Positions 41,150 through 51,833 of a DNA stretch of 64,000 nucleotides are shown piece after piece. The position numbers and the translations under genes are program-made. This stretch comes from Negativibacillus massiliensis. Its GTDB lineage: Bacteria > Bacillota > Clostridia > Oscillospirales > Ruminococcaceae. A model generated the notes under the pieces. That model was not told the origin of the DNA, did not search any database, and saw only the letters and a list, made by a program, of their open reading frames with translations. Location of the stretch: assembly GCF_900148495.1 (NCBI RefSeq), contig NZ_FTRU01000008.1:992001-1056000 (forward strand). Reading direction: 5' to 3'. Each line of letters opens with the position of its first letter. Positions within the stretch are counted from its first letter, which is position 1.

Positions 41150-44100
41150 CTAAAACAAAGTCATCTGGCTGGATTCCGGCAGATCGCCCAAAGCACCGCA
41201 TTCCTTGAGGGTTTCAATGACGGTCTTGGAAACACCCGAACGGGAAACAATCTCATCCATCGAGATAAACTCTCCCTGCTGTGCTGCTTCATACAGGCTG
41301 TTTGCCGCAGCATCACCAACACCCTTGAGCGAGCAGAACGGCAGACGAATCTTTCCGTTCTCAATCTGATATCGGGTCGCGTGGGAACGGTACAGATCGA
41401 TCGGCAAAAACTCGATTCCGCGGCACAACGCTTCCAACGCAATGTGCAGACACTCCGCAGTTTTCTTCTCTTTATCAGTCGCTTCCATTCCTTTTGAGCG
41501 CAGCTCCTTCATGCGCAGTTTTACCATATCCTTGCCCTGAATTACCGTTGCTGCGTCAAAATCCTCTCCGCGGACAGTAAAGTGCGCTGCATAAAATGCC
41601 AGCGGATAATGTACTTTGTACCAGCACAAGCGAATTGCCGCGATAACGTAGGCTGCTGCGTGCGCTTTCGGGAACATGTACTTGATTTTAAAGCAGGAAT
41701 CAATGTACCACTGCGGCACATCGTGTTCCTTCATCGCCTTGACATGTTCTTCGGTCAACAGCTTATGCGCCTTACCCTTTCGCACGATTTCCATGATTTT
41801 AAAGGACATGGACGGGTCCAAACCATGATAAATCAGATAGAGCATGATACTGTCTCGGGTACCGATAACCTCACTGATGGTGCAGGTTCCGCTCTTAATC
41901 AGGTCCTGCGCGTTGCCAAGCCATACATCGGTTCCGTGAGACAGACCGGAAATCTGCAACAAATCCGAAAAGTTTTTCGGCTTACAGTCAAGCAGCATCT
42001 GGCGAACAAAAGAGGTTCCCATCTCCGGAATTGCAAGCGTTCCGGTTTCACACTCAATTTCTTCCGCAGTAACACCCAGAACCTCCGGTGAAGTGAACAA
42101 CTTATAGATCAGCTCATCCGAGGTATCCGCGTCGCCAACCTTGGTCCCTGTCAAGTCCTCCATGTACTTGTACAGGGTCGGCACATCGTGTCCAAGAATG
42201 TCGAGCTTGAGAATAGTGTCATGCAGCGAGTTAAAGTCGAAGTGGGTCGTGATGATATCAGAATTGACATCGTCTGCCGGATGCTGAATCGGTGTAAAAT
42301 CAAACACCTCATAATCATTCGGCACAACAACCATGCCACCCGGATGCTGTCCGGTAGAACGTTTTACTCCGGTACAGCCTTTGGAAAGGCGGTTTTCCTC
42401 CGCTTTATGCAGGGTCTTTCCACGCTCGGAAAGATAGTTTTTGACATAGCCGTAGGCGGTCTTATCCGCCAGAGCACCGGTTGTTCCCGCTTTAAATACA
42501 TGACCGGTACCAAACAATTCCTCAGTATATTTGTGCGCCTTGGACTGGTACTCTCCCGAGAAGTTTAAGTCGATATCCGGAGATTTGTCGCCGTGGAAAC
42601 CAAGGAAGGTTTCAAACGGAATATCATGTCCGTCACGAAGGTATGGTGTACCGCAGTGCTCACAATTCTTTGGAGGAAGGTCAAAACCGGAACCAACCGA
42701 ACCATCCGTGAAGAAGATGCTGTGATTACATTTTGGACAGCGGTAATGCGGCGGCAGCGGATTTACCTCCGAAATTCCCGCCATGATTGCAACAAACGAC
42801 GAACCTACCGAACCTCGGGAACCGACCAGATAGCCGTCTGACTCCGACTTGGAAACCAGTTTCTGTGCGATAACGTACAATACCGCGAATCCGTTGGAAA
42901 TAATGGATTCCAGCTCTTTGGTCAGACGGTTTGATACAACATCCGGAATTTTGCCTTCAAACTCGTACCAGTCCTTAGCTCGTTTCCAGGTACGGTTTCG
43001 AAGATCCTCCTCTGCCCCATCGATGGTTGGGGTGTAGGTTCCGTTCGGGAATGGACGAACTTCCTCAATCATATCCGCAATCATGTTGGTGTTGGTAACA
43101 ACGATCTCATACGCCTTTTCCGGCGGCAGATAGGAAAATTCATCCAGCATTTCCTGGGTGGTATGTAAGTAAAGCGGCGGCTGATTGTCGGCATCCTTAA
43201 ATCCCTGACCTGCCATCAGAATGGTGCGGAAAATTGCATCCTCCTTGCGCATAAAATGAACGTCTCCAGTTGCAACAACCGGGATTCCCAGTTTATCGCC
43301 CAGCTTGATGACGGTCTTGTTAAACTCCTGCAGTTCGCGGATGCTCTTAACAGTTCCGTTATGCATCATGAACTCGTTGTTGCCGATTGGCTGAACTTCC
43401 AGATAATCATAAAAACTTGCGATCCGGCACAGCTCATTCCAGCTTTTTCCCGCTACAATTGCGCGGAACAGCTCGCCAGCCTCGCACGCGCTTCCGACAA
43501 GCAGTCCTTCTCTGTGTTTGATCAGTTCGCTTTTCGGGATAAGCGGACGCTTTTTAAAATAGTTTAAATGAGACATCGAAACCAGCTGATACAGATTTTT
43601 TAGCCCCATCTGGTTTTTGACCAGCAGAATCTGATGATAGTATTTGAGCTGTCTTGGGTCTGCTCCAACCAAAGCGGTATTGATCTTTTCGATGCAGTCG
43701 ATCTTGCTGTCGCGGCGCATATCCTCCATCATTCGGATAAAGATTTTTGCTAGAATATCCGCATCATCGCAAGCACGGTGGTGATTAAAGTCCCCAACCT
43801 TCAGGTGTTCTGCAACGGTATCCAATTTGTGATTCTTTAAGGATGGATAGAGCGAACGGGAAATGGTCACCGTATCGATGTAGGTATGCTTAAAGTTCTT
43901 TTTCTGGCGTGCATAGGCTGCACTCATAAAGGAACAGTCAAAGTCTGCATTGTGTGCGACCAAAACCGCATCCTTTGGACAGAAGGCTTCCCACATCTGC
44001 AAAGCTTCTGCTTCCAGCGGTGCATCCTTGACCATCGCATCGGTAATTCCGGTGAGCGAAGTGATCTTTTCCGGGATATGGCGCTCCGGATTTACGAAGG

Positions 44101-45481
44101 TATTGAAAACATCGATGATCTCGCCATTTTTGACCTTCACCGCACCGATTTCGGTGATGCGCTCCTGATTTGCCGAAAGTCCGGTCGTTTCCAGGTCGAA
44201 AACGATGAACTCTCCATCAAAATTCTGCTTTCTGTTTCCCTTGACCGCCGATACCATATCGTTGACAAAGTAAGCTTCGACACCATAGATCATGCGGAAA
44301 TCCTTCCAGCCCTCCGAAGCATACATGGCATCCGGGAATCCCTGCACAACGCCGTGATCGGTGATTGCCATAGCGCGGTGTCCCCAGTCATGAGCCATCT
44401 TTGCAAGGTCTGCCGAGCCATTCATTCCATCCATGGTAGACATATTGGAGTGCAGGTGCAGCTCGACACGTTTAACTGGCGCGTCATCTGTCTTTTTCTT
44501 CTTCTTGACCATGGTAATGGCATTTGGTCGGATGGTAACGTCATGCTCATACTTGTCAAATGCAGCATCTCCGCGGACAATCAGGGTATTGCCCTCTTTT
44601 AATTCCTCGATTGCTTCCTTTTTATCGCTTGACTGAATCAGTTTTAGCGTGTTGGAGCTGGTATAATCGGTAATATCGATGGAATAAATCTCCCACTTTC
44701 CGTCCTTGGAAGTGACCGATTCTTTGCGGACAATATCTCCCCATACTGTGGTTAGTCCGGTTTCTCCTGTCACTTCGTTCAGTGGAATTGGGCGTTCCTT
44801 GATTGGTTTTCCCAAAATGATGATGGCACTGTCCTCCACAAATGGAAGGTCTGTACAGTCAAACTGAACCTTTCCCGGTTCTTTGGAAACACTTTCCTGT
44901 TTTGATTTCGATGGTTTCGGTGCATCCTTGGGTCGATCAAACGCCTTCTTCTGCTCCGGAGTCATGCTTGGCTTTCCGATAATTTCCTGATATTCCGGCT
45001 GGTTTTCGTCCAGCGAAAGGACACCATCGAATTTTACATCCAGCGAAAGCCCGTATTTTTCAGAAATTACCCTCTTGATTGCCTGATCACAGCCACTTTC
45101 CTGAATTAGGTTATAGCCTCCATGGCGAAGGTGGATGGTCAAACAATCCTGCTCGATTTTCGGGTCGCTTCCCTCAAAGATTCCGTTTGCCGGATATCCT
45201 CTTTTTCTTAACTCATGCAGGATATCTTCCATCGATTCACAGCAGAACAGCTCCGGTCGATAACGGGTCATAATCTCAAACAGTGCAAGATCTGCCACCT
45301 TTTTGATCTGCTGCTCCACCTTCAAAATCTCTTTTGGCGGGATTCTTTTTTCCGGATGAAGCTCAACTGTAATCTGCCGTTTTTCCCGCTTGGCATCAAT
45401 ATGATGGATCGGTGCCTCCAACAGTTCCCGCGCGACATTTCCTTCCAAAAATGGACGAAAAACATCTGCAAAACGGTTCAC
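41150..45481 (-). CDS. polC: DNA polymerase III alpha subunit PolC (gram-positive type)
   Basis: The 1443-residue replicative polymerase with built-in proofreading. Domains in order: N-terminal domain (about 1-190), OB fold (about 230-325), PHP domain with [14 protein letters not shown] (about 335-400), DEDDh exonuclease with [22 protein letters not shown] (about 420-590) inserted in the PHP domain, then the C-family polymerase with [16 protein letters not shown], a four-Cys zinc site (RCPKCNH...CEHCG), the catalytic [12 protein letters not shown] and C-terminal helix-hairpin-helix repeats. The start is a GTG at 45481 after AGGAGG. Length is normal. It closes the uppS-to-ispG cluster, as often in Firmicutes. 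Confidence 0.98.
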   Translation of the reverse strand: MNRFADVFRPFLEGNVARELLEAPIHHIDAKREKRQITVELHPEKRIPPKEILKVEQQIKKVADLALFEIMTRYRPELFCCESMEDILHELRKRGYPANGIFEGSDPKIEQDCLTIHLRHGGYNLIQESGCDQAIKRVISEKYGLSLDVKFDGVLSLDENQPEYQEIIGKPSMTPEQKKAFDRPKDAPKPSKSKQESVSKEPGKVQFDCTDLPFVEDSAIIILGKPIKERPIPLNEVTGETGLTTVWGDIVRKESVTSKDGKWEIYSIDITDYTSSNTLKLIQSSDKKEAIEELKEGNTLIVRGDAAFDKYEHDVTIRPNAITMVKKKKKTDDAPVKRVELHLHSNMSTMDGMNGSADLAKMAHDWGHRAMAITDHGVVQGFPDAMYASEGWKDFRMIYGVEAYFVNDMVSAVKGNRKQNFDGEFIVFDLETTGLSANQERITEIGAVKVKNGEIIDVFNTFVNPERHIPEKITSLTGITDAMVKDAPLEAEALQMWEAFCPKDAVLVAHNADFDCSFMSAAYARQKKNFKHTYIDTVTISRSLYPSLKNHKLDTVAEHLKVGDFNHHRACDDADILAKIFIRMMEDMRRDSKIDCIEKINTALVGADPRQLKYYHQILLVKNQMGLKNLYQLVSMSHLNYFKKRPLIPKSELIKHREGLLVGSACEAGELFRAIVAGKSWNELCRIASFYDYLEVQPIGNNEFMMHNGTVKSIRELQEFNKTVIKLGDKLGIPVVATGDVHFMRKEDAIFRTILMAGQGFKDADNQPPLYLHTTQEMLDEFSYLPPEKAYEIVVTNTNMIADMIEEVRPFPNGTYTPTIDGAEEDLRNRTWKRAKDWYEFEGKIPDVVSNRLTKELESIISNGFAVLYVIAQKLVSKSESDGYLVGSRGSVGSSFVAIMAGISEVNPLPPHYRCPKCNHSIFFTDGSVGSGFDLPPKNCEHCGTPYLRDGHDIPFETFLGFHGDKSPDIDLNFSGEYQSKAHKYTEELFGTGHVFKAGTTGALADKTAYGYVKNYLSERGKTLHKAEENRLSKGCTGVKRSTGQHPGGMVVVPNDYEVFDFTPIQHPADDVNSDIITTHFDFNSLHDTILKLDILGHDVPTLYKYMEDLTGTKVGDADTSDELIYKLFTSPEVLGVTAEEIECETGTLAIPEMGTSFVRQMLLDCKPKNFSDLLQISGLSHGTDVWLGNAQDLIKSGTCTISEVIGTRDSIMLYLIYHGLDPSMSFKIMEIVRKGKAHKLLTEEHVKAMKEHDVPQWYIDSCFKIKYMFPKAHAAAYVIAAIRLCWYKVHYPLAFYAAHFTVRGEDFDAATVIQGKDMVKLRMKELRSKGMEATDKEKKTAECLHIALEALCRGIEFLPIDLYRSHATRYQIENGKIRLPFCSLKGVGDAAANSLYEAAQQGEFISMDEIVSRSGVSKTVIETLKECGALGDLPESSQMTLF

Positions 45482-45542
45482 GCTTTTTCCTCCTCTTTGC
45501 TCTCAAAATCGTTCTCCCACAATCCATTGGAAAATTACTTTC

Positions 45543-45591
45543 CAAAAACAGGCAGAAGCTGACCCGCGCCCAAAGCACGGATCAGCTCTTG
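45543..45591 (-). terminator. Terminator or attenuator between gene 45599-46495 and polC
   Basis: A long imperfect stem (AGAAGCTGACCCGCGC / GCACGGATCAGCTCTT) with T5 on the minus strand a few bases later. It lies in the 117-base gap before polC and may reduce read-through into polC. Confidence 0.6.
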
Positions 45592-45598
45592 TTTTTTC

Positions 45599-46495
45599 TT
45601 ATTCTTCGGAAGAACCAACAGTCATTTCTTCACCGGAAGAGCCTACGGTCAGATCATCTTCTGTCTGAGCGTCCGAATCGGTAGATTCTGCTTCCAGGTC
45701 TGCTGCTTCTACATAGTTGCCTTCGATGTTTTCTTTATAGAAGGTATCCAGTGCACTCTGTACATCGCCGCCATCTGCGGTAGTTCCTCTGGTAAACTGG
45801 CTTACTTCTTCTACTACCTGAACCGATTTGTTGCCTTCTTCATCGGTAACACGGATGTTCAGAAGCTGGTCTACCTGTGTTACATAAGGGGTTTCACCGT
45901 CATACTCGATGACATAAACAATGCTGCCATCCAGCGGTTCGCCGCCATCACCCTGATAATTGGAAATGATCCACTGACGGGTCAGAACAACCTGATAAGC
46001 TTTATCGCCTTCAAAGCCTTCTGGAATTGGAACCTCTTTTACTCGTTTATACTGGGACGAAGAAACCTCTCTGGAAATACCGGACATGCTGTATGGACGG
46101 GTATCCAGTCCTTCCTCGATCTCGTTGCGGACCCATTTTGCATCCTCGCCCAGATAGTAATATTCTCCCGGTCTCAGGAAAACGTCCGAAACCAGTGCAG
46201 TGCCATCTTCGTTGCCGGTCTGTTCATGGAAGGTAATTCCATCGTCGCTGCGGACAAAATCTGCCTTACGAACTACTTCGCTGGAGTTTTCCGCATCATC
46301 CTGCGCGTAGTTATAGGTGTGGCCAACAGCACTTCCTGCCTGGAGGTCATAAGTATTGTTGATTGCCTGATTGAGTTCCTTTACATAGCCGCCTGTTTTT
46401 ACTTCATCATAGATCAAAAATGCAAGCAGCGCTGCAACCAGCACAACTGCCAGGATAATAAGCGGTTTTTTCATATCGTTCTTTTTCTGAGCCAT
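45599..46495 (-). CDS. Single-pass exported protein of unknown function in the ispG-polC gap
   Basis: A 298-residue protein: short charged N-terminus, membrane helix at about 11-27 (IILAVVLVAALLAFLIY), a beta-rich ectodomain (about 45-255) with repeated strands such as FLRPGEYYYLGEDAKWVRNE, and an acidic tail with VGSSGEE and VGSSEE at the end. The fold may resemble LolA/LppX-type lipoprotein-carrier sheets, but this is a guess. It occupies the place where proS often lies between ispG and polC. It starts 6 bases before the ispG gene begins in gene order, so it is cotranscribed with it. Confidence 0.7.
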   Translation of the reverse strand: MAQKKNDMKKPLIILAVVLVAALLAFLIYDEVKTGGYVKELNQAINNTYDLQAGSAVGHTYNYAQDDAENSSEVVRKADFVRSDDGITFHEQTGNEDGTALVSDVFLRPGEYYYLGEDAKWVRNEIEEGLDTRPYSMSGISREVSSSQYKRVKEVPIPEGFEGDKAYQVVLTRQWIISNYQGDGGEPLDGSIVYVIEYDGETPYVTQVDQLLNIRVTDEEGNKSVQVVEEVSQFTRGTTADGGDVQSALDTFYKENIEGNYVEAADLEAESTDSDAQTEDDLTVGSSGEEMTVGSSEE

Positions 46496-46500
46496 TTGTT

Positions 46501-47574
46501 CTAACCTTCCTTATGTAATGCTAATTTTTCTACTTCCTGAACCAGTTCTTCCACGACCTGATCCTCCGGAATTTTTCGGATGATCTCACCCTTCTGGAAA
46601 AGGATCGCACATCCGTCTCCGCCGGCAATGCCGATATCGGCTTCCCTTGCTTCCCCCGGACCATTGACCGCACATCCCATTACCGCTACAGTAAGGTTTG
46701 CCTTGCAGTCCTTGAGCCGTTCCTCTACCTGCTGTGCCAGACCAATCAGATCGATCTTGGTTCTTCCGCAGGTTGGACAGGAAACAAAGGTGATTCCCTC
46801 CTTGCGCAGACCGATGGATTTGAGGATATCCCTTGCCGCATAAACTTCATTGACCGGATCATCGGTCAGTGAAACACGGATGGTGTCCCCAATACCGTCA
46901 CACAGCAGAGAACCGATGCCGACTGCCGATTTAATCAATCCCATCCGTGCAGTTCCTGCTTCGGTCACACCCAGATGAAGCGGATAATCACACTGCTGTG
47001 CTGCCAGACGGTACGCTTCGATCATGGTCTGTACATTGGAAGACTTGATGGAAATCGCAATCTGATCATAATCGAATTTTTCAATCAGAGAAGTATGGTA
47101 CAGAGCGCTGTCCACCATGGCCTGTGCGGTTGGGTGACCGTATTTTGCCAGGATGTGCTTTTCCAGACTGCCGGAGTTGACCCCGACACGAATCGGCACA
47201 TTGTGCTGTTTGCAGGTTTGCACCACCTGACGGACACGGTCCTCATCTCCGATATTGCCCGGATTGATGCGCACCTTATCAACACCCGCTGCAACTGCTT
47301 CCAGAGCCAGACGGTAGTCAAAATGGATATCTGCTACAATCGGAACTGAAACAGCGTTCTTTAAGTGCTCAATCAGTTTGACCGATTCCATGTTGGGAAT
47401 TGCGGCACGGATAATCTCACAACCAGCAGCTTCCAGACGTTTTGCCTGTTCCACACTCTTTTCAAAATCTTCTGCCGGTGTGTTGAGCATCGACTGAATA
47501 CTGATTGGTGCGTCTCCGCCCATTTTTAATTTCCCTACCGAAATCTGTTTTGATTTTCTTCGGTTTTCGTTCAT
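46501..47574 (-). CDS. ispG: 4-hydroxy-3-methylbut-2-en-1-yl diphosphate synthase IspG (GcpE)
   Basis: The Fe-S enzyme of the sixth step of the MEP isoprenoid pathway. The 357-residue protein shows the TIM-barrel part with VPIVADIHFDYRLAL and KVRINPGNIGDE, HLGVTEAGTARMG, and the C-terminal cluster-binding sites SCPTCGRTKIDL and MGCAVNGPGEAREADIG. It lacks the large central insert of plant enzymes. AAGGAG lies 8 bases before the ATG. Dxr of the same pathway is encoded two genes upstream. Confidence 0.97.
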   Translation of the reverse strand: MNENRRKSKQISVGKLKMGGDAPISIQSMLNTPAEDFEKSVEQAKRLEAAGCEIIRAAIPNMESVKLIEHLKNAVSVPIVADIHFDYRLALEAVAAGVDKVRINPGNIGDEDRVRQVVQTCKQHNVPIRVGVNSGSLEKHILAKYGHPTAQAMVDSALYHTSLIEKFDYDQIAISIKSSNVQTMIEAYRLAAQQCDYPLHLGVTEAGTARMGLIKSAVGIGSLLCDGIGDTIRVSLTDDPVNEVYAARDILKSIGLRKEGITFVSCPTCGRTKIDLIGLAQQVEERLKDCKANLTVAVMGCAVNGPGEAREADIGIAGGDGCAILFQKGEIIRKIPEDQVVEELVQEVEKLALHKEG

Positions 47575-47594
47575 CTTTGTTTCTCCTTATCCTT

Positions 47595-48626
47595 TTATCC
47601 TTTGATCAGACGGATAATGTCGTTAAAGGTAACAAACAACATCAGACCCATCAGCAGGAACAAACCTGCTGCATGAACATATCCCTCATATTTTGCCTGA
47701 ACCGGTTTTCCTCTCAGAAGCTCCAGCAGCAAAAACATCAGTCTGCCTCCATCCAGTGCCGGCAGCGGCAGCAGGTTAAATACACCAATGTTGATGGTAA
47801 TGAATGCTGTCATCAAAAAGATGCTGGAGTAATCCCTAGTAGAAGCAACTTCGCCGATCATCTGGGTTACACCAACCGGTCCAGCGAGCTGGTTCATCTG
47901 GAACTGTCCGGTAATGAGCTTTCCAAAGGATACCCATACTTCCTTCACAACACCGGTAGTCATATACCAGGATTCCTTGAGCACCAGAAGCGGTGTCTTT
48001 TCTTTGCCTGCAACCTTAAAATCCAGCTGCACAATGGTCTGGCCTTCTACCTCTTCGTAGGCAAACGGAACATCTTCCAGTGTGATGACCTCTCCGTCCC
48101 GGCGAACGGTAATCTGTACCGGATCGGTTCCAACGTCCAAAAAAGCATAGATGAGGTCGTTTGCTGTATGAACTTTATAATCGTTGATCTTGAGGATTTC
48201 ATCTCCCAGCTGCAGCTGTTCGCTGCTGACTGCGGACGGGTCAAAGTAGCTGATCTGTGTGCTGCTGACAACCGGTCTGGAGCACACAATTCCCAGCATA
48301 ATCAAAAATCCCAGAATCAGGTTCATGGTTGCTCCGGCTGCGATTACCAGGATTTTCTGCCATGGCTTTTTGTTGCAGAATGCCCGATCATCCGAGCTTT
48401 CCTCGTCTTCGCCTTCCATCGCAACATATCCCCCGATTGGAAACAGTCTCAGCGTATACTTGGTCTCCCCTTTTGTAAAGTGGCACAGCTGTGGCCCCAT
48501 ACCGATGGAGAATTCCGGCACGCGGATGCCAACTGCCTTTGCCGTCAGAAAATGGCCCAGCTCGTGGATCATAATAATGACGCCAAAAATTAAAATTGCC
48601 AACAGAATCGTTACAATCAGGTTCAT
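47595..48626 (-). CDS. rseP: Site-2 intramembrane metalloprotease RseP
   Basis: A 343-residue membrane zinc protease. The catalytic site HELGH is at residues 21-25 in the first helix; a PDZ domain (about 115-185) and the second metal-ligand site NLLPLPALDGGRL (LDG motif) in a later helix are clear. RseP enzymes make the second cut in anti-sigma factors and signal peptides. The ATG at 48626 has GGAGG 6 bases upstream and is preferred to a TTG one codon before. In this genome a natural target could be the anti-sigma factor at 37.5 kb. It lies between dxr and ispG as in many Firmicutes. Confidence 0.96.
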   Translation of the reverse strand: MNLIVTILLAILIFGVIIMIHELGHFLTAKAVGIRVPEFSIGMGPQLCHFTKGETKYTLRLFPIGGYVAMEGEDEESSDDRAFCNKKPWQKILVIAAGATMNLILGFLIMLGIVCSRPVVSSTQISYFDPSAVSSEQLQLGDEILKINDYKVHTANDLIYAFLDVGTDPVQITVRRDGEVITLEDVPFAYEEVEGQTIVQLDFKVAGKEKTPLLVLKESWYMTTGVVKEVWVSFGKLITGQFQMNQLAGPVGVTQMIGEVASTRDYSSIFLMTAFITINIGVFNLLPLPALDGGRLMFLLLELLRGKPVQAKYEGYVHAAGLFLLMGLMLFVTFNDIIRLIKG

Positions 48627-48660
48627 CAAATCCCTCCGATCCTCTATTTTTATTTCCAGA

Positions 48661-49809
48661 TTATCTGGTGAATGTTTCCCTTACAAATTCTCTTGCCTTC
48701 CGGTCAGCTTCCAGCACCTCTTCGACACTGTTGTAATCCCCAAGATCGAAGTGATCAAGCGCCTGTCTGACTGCGTCAAACAAATCAAGATAACCAATTT
48801 TATCCTGCAGGAAAAGGGATACTGCTTCTTCGTTTGCACCGTTTAATACACAAGGATACAGTCCTCCGCGCTTTGCTGCCTCGATGCAGTCAGCAAGACA
48901 GGTAAAGGTCTCAGTATCCGGCTTTTTAAAGGTGAGGTCTCCGCAGGAAAGCAGATCCAGATGTTTTGCCGGAGATTCATAGCGGTGCGGCCAAGTCAGC
49001 GCATACTGAATTGGAATCATCATATCCGGTGCACCCATCTGTGCCATCACCGAGCCATCAACATACTCCACCATCGAATGAATGATGCTCTGCGGATGAA
49101 CCACAACATCAATCTTTTCCGGCGGCATGGAAAACAGCCACATTGCTTCGATAAACTCCAGACCTTTGTTCATCAAAGTGGAGGAATCAATGGTGATCTT
49201 TGCTCCCATGCTCCAGTTTGGATGCTTGAGTGCCTGCTCCTTTTTGATCCCTGCAAGTTCACTGCGGGTCTTTCCGTAGAACGGACCTCCCGAAGCGGTG
49301 ATAATCAAGCGTTTTACACTTTTGCTTTCATTGCCCTGAAGGCACTGAAAGATTGCGGAATGTTCGCTGTCAATTGGGGTAAGCAGCACACCTTTTTTCT
49401 TCACCAGTTCGGTGACCAGTTTTCCGCCCGCAACCAGTGTTTCCTTGTTTGCCAGTGCAACATTGTTGCCTGCCTCAATTGCGCAGACGGTAGGCTTTAA
49501 TCCTGCAACTCCCATCAGTGCATTGATAACGGTATCCTGCTGCGGGTCGGACGCTACTTCCAGCACACCATCCATTCCCGAAAGAACGGTTGTTGCAGTG
49601 TCAGAAACAGCCTCTTTGAGCTTTTGTGCGGCTTCCATATCTGTCAGCACAGCTTTCTCCGGATTAAACTGCCGGATCTGCTCCTCCATCAGCTTCCAGT
49701 TGCTGTGCGCTGTGATTGCTTTGACACGATAACCCATCTTTTTGCAGACGGTCAGGCTCTGTGTTCCAATGGAACCGGTCGAACCCAGAATCGAAATTAT
49801 CTTTTCCAT
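48661..49809 (-). CDS. dxr: 1-deoxy-D-xylulose 5-phosphate reductoisomerase Dxr
   Basis: Second step of the MEP pathway, using NADPH. The 382-residue protein begins KIISILGSTGSIGTQSL, has VALANKETLVAGG, LLTPIDSEHSAIFQCLQG, TASGGPF and the metal/substrate region STLMNKGLEFIEAMWLF, all diagnostic. An extended -10 promoter lies about 45 bases upstream, so transcription of dxr-rseP-ispG can start here, independent of cdsA. Confidence 0.97.
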   Translation of the reverse strand: MEKIISILGSTGSIGTQSLTVCKKMGYRVKAITAHSNWKLMEEQIRQFNPEKAVLTDMEAAQKLKEAVSDTATTVLSGMDGVLEVASDPQQDTVINALMGVAGLKPTVCAIEAGNNVALANKETLVAGGKLVTELVKKKGVLLTPIDSEHSAIFQCLQGNESKSVKRLIITASGGPFYGKTRSELAGIKKEQALKHPNWSMGAKITIDSSTLMNKGLEFIEAMWLFSMPPEKIDVVVHPQSIIHSMVEYVDGSVMAQMGAPDMMIPIQYALTWPHRYESPAKHLDLLSCGDLTFKKPDTETFTCLADCIEAAKRGGLYPCVLNGANEEAVSLFLQDKIGYLDLFDAVRQALDHFDLGDYNSVEEVLEADRKAREFVRETFTR

Positions 49810-49849
49810 TTCATCCCTCTTTTATCCGGCAGGTCAATATACTTGTGTT

Positions 49850-49855
49850 AGTATA
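49850..49855 (-). promoter_or_regulatory. Extended -10 promoter before dxr
   Basis: TGTTATACT on the minus strand, with no clear -35. Confidence 0.5.
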
Positions 49856-49995
49856 ACATATATTTTTTGCCGTTTTGTTAAAATCCAGAAAAAAATATCC
49901 CTATTCCAGCTTTTTCCGATAAAAAATCTCTTTTTCTGAAGGAAAAAACTGTGTGGGAACGTTTGATATCATGTAGAAATTGCCCTTTACACAGA

Positions 49996-50037
49996 AAGGT
50001 GCTTTTCTATGAGAAAAATTCTCTAAAAAAGCACCTT
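49996..50037 (-). terminator. Hairpin between cdsA and dxr, probable terminator
   Basis: Perfect 11-base arms AAGGTGCTTTT / AAAAGCACCTT that enclose a second hairpin GAGAA / TTCTC. It lies about 50 bases after the cdsA stop. The T-run is formed only by stem bases, so termination may be partial. Confidence 0.6.
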
Positions 50038-50088
50038 GACAATTCCTTATGCTACATAATGCATTTGCTGCACGATGCAGTTGCTGCC

Positions 50089-50931
50089 CTACGCAACAAT
50101 TTGACACACTGGAAAACACAGTGTGGTCGCATAGATAAACGGCAATGTAAACAGAACGCTGTCAAAGCGATCCAGCACACCGCCATGTCCCGGCATAATT
50201 TTTCCAAAATCCTTGATTTGGAACTGGCGCTTAATCATTGAAAAGCTCAGATCTCCCAGCACGCTGATCAGCGAAGCAAAAGGAGAAATCAGAATTAAGC
50301 GCAGGAAATTTACATCAATGATAACTCCCATCGCGGCACAAACTTTTTCATAACAGAACGCTGCCAGAAGATTTAATACAATACAGGTTATAAGGCCACC
50401 AATCAGCCCTTCCACCGTCTTGTGCGGGCTGACCAGAGGACAAAGCTTGTGCTTGCCAAAGGCTTTTCCTGTAAAGTATGCACCGGTATCACTGAACCAT
50501 GCACAGAACAGAGCAAGCAGCAGGTAGAACATTCCCAACGCCTGCCCGTTATTATCCCTTAAATAAATTGCCGCCGAAAGAGACAGCGGGATTCCAATGC
50601 TCATCATGAAAATAAGCGCAATATCTTCCACCCGGGTATCCTGGTGAGTGCGAAGCAAAATTAAAAACAGCAGCGCAATGTATGGCAGCAGAAACACCGG
50701 CAGCAGGTTCATTTCCCTCTGCATCGGAACAAAAGGAAATGCGGCAGCTACCAAATATGTTACTGCTGACAGAAGCTTGTTATGGTTGATTTTGGTTGCC
50801 GTTAAAAATTCATGCATCGCAATCAGGGCAATCACCATGATTGCCAGATTCAGCACGGGAGTCTGGAAAAAATTGAGCACAATAATCAGCAGTATGATTC
50901 CAACAACAGCAGAAATCACTCGTGTTTTCAC
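50089..50931 (-). CDS. cdsA: Phosphatidate cytidylyltransferase CdsA
   Basis: CdsA makes CDP-diacylglycerol for phospholipid synthesis. It is a polytopic protein of 280 residues with the full family signature near the C-terminus, SMIKRQFQIKDFGKIMPGHG followed by GVLDR, and SDTGAYFTGKAFGKHKLCP before it. I prefer the GTG at 50931, with GGAGAGG 5 bases upstream, over an ATG six codons earlier that almost touches its own AGGA. It lies about 100 bases after uppS in the same direction. Confidence 0.95.
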   Translation of the reverse strand: MKTRVISAVVGIILLIIVLNFFQTPVLNLAIMVIALIAMHEFLTATKINHNKLLSAVTYLVAAAFPFVPMQREMNLLPVFLLPYIALLFLILLRTHQDTRVEDIALIFMMSIGIPLSLSAAIYLRDNNGQALGMFYLLLALFCAWFSDTGAYFTGKAFGKHKLCPLVSPHKTVEGLIGGLITCIVLNLLAAFCYEKVCAAMGVIIDVNFLRLILISPFASLISVLGDLSFSMIKRQFQIKDFGKIMPGHGGVLDRFDSVLFTLPFIYATTLCFPVCQIVA

Positions 50932-51030
50932 GAAAACCTCTCCATTCATCTTCCTGATTTTATGACTGGATAATTTCAGAATATGTTGTCTACCGCAAAG
51001 ATATTCTTTTCATCCATACACAATCCACAG

Positions 51031-51756
51031 TTATATACCGCCAAAGCGTCTGTGTCTTTGATTAAAAATCCGAATTGCTTCCTCCAAATGCTCCGGTTTA
51101 AAATCAGGCCAAAGCACATCCATAAACACAAATTCCGAGTAAGCCGCCTGCCAGATCAGAAAGTTTGATAATCTTTCTTCTCCACTTGGACGGATAATCA
51201 GATCCGGATCCGGCTGCCCCGCAGTATAAAGATGATCGCTCACCATCGCTTCATCAATTTCCTCCGGAGCAATCTTTTGCTCGCGCACCATTTCTGCCAG
51301 AGCACGCATGGAATGGACCAACTCATGTCTGCCGCCATAATTAAGGGCAACATTGACAAGAAGTCCACTCTTTCCCTCTCCCAAAGCTTCAATTCTCTTT
51401 ATTTTTTCCTGAAGAACAGGACTCAAAGCGCTCATATCCCCAATAAACTTGGTGCGAACGCCATCACTTTCATTTTTATGATCGAAGGCTTCATCAATAT
51501 ACTGCTCCAGCAGCTGCATGATCGAATCCACCTCATCTTTTGGACGTTTCCAGTTTTCGGTAGAAAATGCGTAAACGGTCAGATAATGAAGACCGATCTT
51601 ATCACAGTATTCCACAATCTTACGAAACGCCTTTGCTCCTTCCCGATGACCATATTTGCGCGGCAGCGCTCTTTTTTTTGCCCATCGACCGTTGCCGTCC
51701 ATAATAATGCCAATATGTTCAGGAAGATCCTCTCTGCAAGGCTGATTGTTTGCCAT
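51031..51756 (-). CDS. uppS: Isoprenyl transferase UppS
   Basis: Undecaprenyl diphosphate synthase makes the carrier lipid for wall synthesis. The 241-residue protein has HIGIIMDGNGRWAKKR with the catalytic D20, GHREGAKAFRKIVEYC, LTVYAFSTENWKRP and the C-terminal RPSGEERLSNFLIWQAAYSE. GGAG lies 9 bases before the ATG. It follows frr after a terminator, so it may have partly separate control. Confidence 0.97.
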   Translation of the reverse strand: MANNQPCREDLPEHIGIIMDGNGRWAKKRALPRKYGHREGAKAFRKIVEYCDKIGLHYLTVYAFSTENWKRPKDEVDSIMQLLEQYIDEAFDHKNESDGVRTKFIGDMSALSPVLQEKIKRIEALGEGKSGLLVNVALNYGGRHELVHSMRALAEMVREQKIAPEEIDEAMVSDHLYTAGQPDPDLIIRPSGEERLSNFLIWQAAYSEFVFMDVLWPDFKPEHLEEAIRIFNQRHRRFGGI

Positions 51757-51777
51757 CCTTGTTTTCTCCTATCTTTT

Positions 51778-51809
51778 TAAAAAGCCAGGCACCGCAAAGC
51801 GATGCCTGG
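51778..51809 (-). terminator. Terminator after frr
   Basis: Stem CCAGGCACCGC / GCGATGCCTGG (one wobble, loop AAA) with a T-run on the minus strand. A second GGCACCGC copy just upstream could form an alternative pairing. Confidence 0.88.
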
Positions 51810-51833
51810 CGCTGCACTGTCTGCGGTGCCGTC

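Noticed and set aside
47505-48593. A 362-codon plus-strand open frame
   Set aside because: Antisense to rseP, which has clear catalytic motifs; the product has no recognisable domain.
50041-50110. A tRNA-like or small RNA gene after cdsA
   Set aside because: The TGCTGCA-rich stretch does not form a cloverleaf and overlaps the end of cdsA.
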